From positions 1-44,057 of the forward strand of contig JAKAMG010000025.1 in assembly GCA_021812985.1 (NCBI GenBank): 44,057 nucleotides of DNA, written 5' to 3'. Both the position numbers and the translations under genes were made by a program. Positions within the stretch are counted from its first letter, which is position 1; each line of letters begins with the position of its first letter. Shown here piece after piece: positions 40,825 to 44,057 of this stretch. The DNA is from Bacteroidota bacterium (GTDB taxonomy: Bacteria; Bacteroidota; Ignavibacteria; Kryptoniales; JAKASW01). The notes below the pieces were generated by a model that was given only the letters and a program-made list of their open reading frames with translations, did no database searches and was not told the DNA's origin.

Positions 40825-42053
40825 TGTTCGAACAAGAGATTTCCAGTTACGCCTTCAACATCACGAAGCGCTACACCGGCGAACGCGTCAGACTCAGCAT
40901 GCTCCTCGCCGATGTCGAGCTCCCTGAAGACTTCAAGAAGTTCGCGGAGGCGGAGGTCGAGGAGCTGATCGATGCCGAGCGGCTCGGCGAAAGCAGGACG
41001 GGGAAGATCGATTATTCACGGGCGGAGGTCCAGGCCATGTTGAAGGATGTCCGCTCGCTAATAAAGAAATCTCACGAGTTCACGAGGGAGGAATTTCTTG
41101 AACTCGCAGACAAAGCATCGAAATTTATCTTCAACTACGTCATTAGGCCCCGCTGGACACTTGAGAAGTTCCTCTTCAAGGGTGATTCGGAAATCAGCAG
41201 GGAGTCGATTGAGGCGGCTTCCAGGTTCTTTAGTTCTTACTCGTATTATCCAAAAGGAATAATCGAGTATCTCGACTTTCACGGCATGAACATGTTGGAT
41301 TTGGAAACGTGGAAGAAGATACACGCGAAAATAGATGAGCATCTCCTGACGACGCTCCCCGACAAGTTAAACAACCTCACTTGGTCGCTCTTCAATTTGT
41401 TTGACTTTGCCTCGGGCCTGGACAAAATTCCTGCCGATGCCATGATCCTGTTTTTCCGCGACAAATCGGCTTCGGAAATAGTCGATCGGATTGAATTCGC
41501 GCGCGATGTGAGAAGTCTGCGCTCCATAGATTCGCTTTCGCTACTCAGAATCCTGGAAGCACCGTCGAGCGATCTCACACAAAATATCGCGGTACTACCT
41601 GAGACGCCGGAGGCTCCGAAAGAGTTTCACACTTTCGAGAGGCAGCGGGTGACTCATCCTATTCACCCTGAGGTTCCTGCGGAAACGCCGCGGCCGGAAC
41701 CGGCGAGAAGGGAGCCGGAGCGAACGCAGGAACAGGTCGCTCAGCCGGCAGCGCCGCAGTTTCCTGAGCAGAAGGGGGCACCCCCCGAGCGGAAGGAAAA
41801 GCCTCAGATTTCGATCCGGAAGTTCATGACGGCCAAGCTTGAGGAGAAGGTTATAAAGAAAATCTTCCGCGGGAGCAGGTCGGCGTATCAGATCGGTGTC
41901 CACAAACTTGACGAATGCAGCGACTGGCCTTCAGCGTCAAGGGTAGTCGAAGGGATCTTCATCGATAACGAGGTTGATCCGTTCTCGAAGTATGCGGTGG
42001 CTTTCACCGATGCGGTCAGCGCAAAATTTCGAACGGCCGGAAACAGGCACTGA
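40824..42053 (+). CDS. Unrecognised 409-residue protein coupled to the TPR protein
   Basis: I do not recognise the family. Residues 1-250 are helical and acidic (FKKFAEAEVEELIDAERL, LLTTLPDKLNNLTWSLFNLFDFASG). Residues 260-328 form a Pro/Glu/Arg-rich linker. Residues 329-409 form a compact C-terminal domain (ISIRKFMTAKLEEKVIKKIF ... GVHKLDECSDWPSASRVVEGIFI). No signal peptide or transmembrane segment, so it is probably cytosolic, although its coupled partner is exported. The start codon overlaps the TPR stop by one base. The tripartite build suggests an adaptor or regulator, which is inference. Confidence 0.8.
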   Translation: MFEQEISSYAFNITKRYTGERVRLSMLLADVELPEDFKKFAEAEVEELIDAERLGESRTGKIDYSRAEVQAMLKDVRSLIKKSHEFTREEFLELADKASKFIFNYVIRPRWTLEKFLFKGDSEISRESIEAASRFFSSYSYYPKGIIEYLDFHGMNMLDLETWKKIHAKIDEHLLTTLPDKLNNLTWSLFNLFDFASGLDKIPADAMILFFRDKSASEIVDRIEFARDVRSLRSIDSLSLLRILEAPSSDLTQNIAVLPETPEAPKEFHTFERQRVTHPIHPEVPAETPRPEPARREPERTQEQVAQPAAPQFPEQKGAPPERKEKPQISIRKFMTAKLEEKVIKKIFRGSRSAYQIGVHKLDECSDWPSASRVVEGIFIDNEVDPFSKYAVAFTDAVSAKFRTAGNRH

Positions 42054-42239
42054 AGCAGCGCATACCTTAGTCGATTGACGAAGGCAGGCCGGTTCAACCG
42101 GCTGTCCAAAGGATTGCCCGATCACGATACCTTGATAACGTTAACCCCACTAAAAATTGTCCGACAAGATCGCACGCGTGGTAAGCAAATGACTTACCCT
42201 CGGGTGTGTCTAAAAATAAGGATGGCAGGGAGGATGTAG

Positions 42240-43232
<993 letters not shown>

Positions 43233-43245
43233 ACCGTGCTCCGTC

Positions 43246-43271
43246 GTGGACGCAGTATCAAACGCGTCCAC
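43246..43271 (+). terminator. Terminator-like hairpin after obg
   Basis: Perfect 8-bp stem GTGGACGC/GCGTCCAC with a 10-base loop, 13 bases after the obg stop, followed by ATTTCACTT rather than a pure T-run. Confidence 0.55.
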
Positions 43272-43803
43272 ATTTCACTTCCTGAACGAAGCATACCAGC
43301 GGTGCGCTGCATCACCGCTTGAGGGAGTGGGGCTGTGAGTTGCTTGACTATCCTCCGCCTCGGAGATAAATTAATGTCGTAGTAAAACGGCCGCAGGGGC
43401 TGTCCGCTTGTGCTTCGTTAAGCGCCTTAGAGAGTTTCCCGAATTTCGATTCCCCCTCCTGACTCTCCGCAGATTTTCCGTTCCAGGAGCATGACGCGAG
43501 CACGATCCTCAAATAAACAACATGGGCATTCTAATTCTAGTGGCCACAAGAGTGTGCCCGCTATTTGGAAACGTTGGAACAGGCGCAAAGACGACACGCG
43601 CTCCCTTGTTGAGCCTGCTCTTTTTCATTAGGCGTTCGCTACGCGTGCCGTTCTTGGCAGTCTGAATTCTCACGTTTCGCAGAATCAAAAGCCTGGAGTG
43701 GCGTGGTTGTCAGCCGCCTGTTCGACGTCCGCCGACTGCGATTTTTGAAGTGGGCTGTACGCAACACAGGTGCTATTTATGACTGGAAGGGGATGATTCT
43801 ATT
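43272..43803. other. Gene-free stretch between obg and the GAF-domain gene
   Basis: About 530 bases in which I see no open frame, RNA gene or repeat that I can support. It may include a promoter for the downstream gene, but no clear boxes stand out. Confidence 0.5.
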
Positions 43804-44057
43804 ATGTCTCAGGAATATGAAACAATGCAGGATGACGGGCGAAGGAACGACCGCCTGACGCGACTTGCGAAGGCGTCGGCGGAGATTAGCCGGGCGCTGC
43901 TTCGCGTGAATTCGCGTGAAGAGCTGATGGCGAGAGTGTGCGACGTAATGGCGAAAGAGGGGGAATTCCTCCTTGCATGGATAGGTTGGTTGAACCCGCA
44001 AACCAGGATCGTCGTGCCGGCCGGCATCGCCGGTGACGCTGCGGATTATCTCAAATC
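43804..44057 (+). CDS. GAF-domain signalling protein, N-terminus only
   Basis: About 84 codons are visible before the window ends. After a short charged start, the sequence RLAKASAEISRALLRVNSREELMARVCDVMAKEGEFLLAWIGW then PQTRIVVPAGIAGDAADYL matches the first half of a GAF domain of the type found in sensor histidine kinases and diguanylate cyclases (pattern: EL...C.V....G...AWIGW.....R...P.A..G....YL). The output domain lies outside, so the class is open. AGGGG lies 11 bases before the ATG at 43804; a second in-frame ATG follows at 43825. Confidence 0.8.
   Translation, partial: MSQEYETMQDDGRRNDRLTRLAKASAEISRALLRVNSREELMARVCDVMAKEGEFLLAWIGWLNPQTRIVVPAGIAGDAADYLK

Noticed and set aside
42210-42239. 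Regulatory stem or tRNA-like structure before obg (42054-42239)
   Set aside because: No cloverleaf or strong stem, and the TTGATA-like box at 42132 has no good -10 partner.

Overview
The window looks like a chromosomal segment (fragment or MAG contig) from a bacterium of the FCB group, most likely an Ignavibacteria/Kryptonia-like relative of Bacteroidota and Chlorobiota. The basis is two secreted proteins ending in type IX secretion (T9SS) type-A sorting tails with the YPNPFNP signature, a DUF5916 outer-membrane protein, an Obg GTPase with a TKxD G4 motif, and a gene set of respiration, outer-membrane and TCA-cycle functions. Two promoters that can be read clearly (arsR and tRNA-Gly) are canonical TTGACA/T - 17 bp - TATATT rather than the TTTG/TAnnTTTG type of class Bacteroidia, which argues against a typical Bacteroidia. 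The lineage is inferred, not proven.

Layout. 1-1.6 kb (minus): arsenic operon arsR-arsN2-arsM (arsM runs off the left edge) with an ArsR-type operator over the promoter start. 1.85-2.2 kb: tRNA-Gly(GCC) and tRNA-Cys(GCA), own promoter and terminator. 2.2-4.7 kb: phoB-phoR-phoU. 4.8-6.9 kb: a TPR/coiled-coil/receiver-domain fusion protein. 7.3-10.1 kb: three-gene electron-transfer cluster of a cupredoxin-like protein, a Cyc2-like fused monohaem-cytochrome/beta-barrel, and a dihaem c-type lipoprotein. 10.3 kb: small PspC protein. 10.6-21.5 kb (all minus): carbamoyl-phosphate synthase large subunit split into two genes, a BamA/TamA-type protein, an archaeal-type UbiA prenyltransferase, an M1 aminopeptidase with HEAT repeats, and a DUF5916 protein. 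21.7-23.6 kb: AlkD-like DNA glycosylase and galT.

23.6-29.5 kb is an AT-richer island: an M6-like metalloprotease/beta-helix T9SS cargo, a PD40 beta-propeller T9SS cargo, and a wrecked paralogue of the latter carrying an insertion-sequence remnant. It is bracketed by a 19-bp direct repeat: one copy is the 3' end of galT, the other an orphan galT-like 3' tail just before sucB. 29.5-37.2 kb: a TCA block with sucA-sucB (minus) divergent from sdhCDAB (plus), closed by a clear intrinsic terminator. 37.3-43.2 kb: a 1168-residue exported TPR protein overlapping an unrecognised 409-residue protein, then obg. 43.8 kb to the end: start of a GAF-domain signalling protein.

How it works together: 2-oxoglutarate dehydrogenase and succinate dehydrogenase indicate an oxidative TCA cycle feeding a respiratory chain. 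The cupredoxin/porin-cytochrome/dihaem cluster could carry electrons across the periplasm and outer membrane, direction unknown. No complete undescribed system is proven here. The strongest leads are the Cyc2-like cluster, the repeat-bounded T9SS island, the coiled-coil receiver fusion, the split carB and the TPR/409-residue pair.
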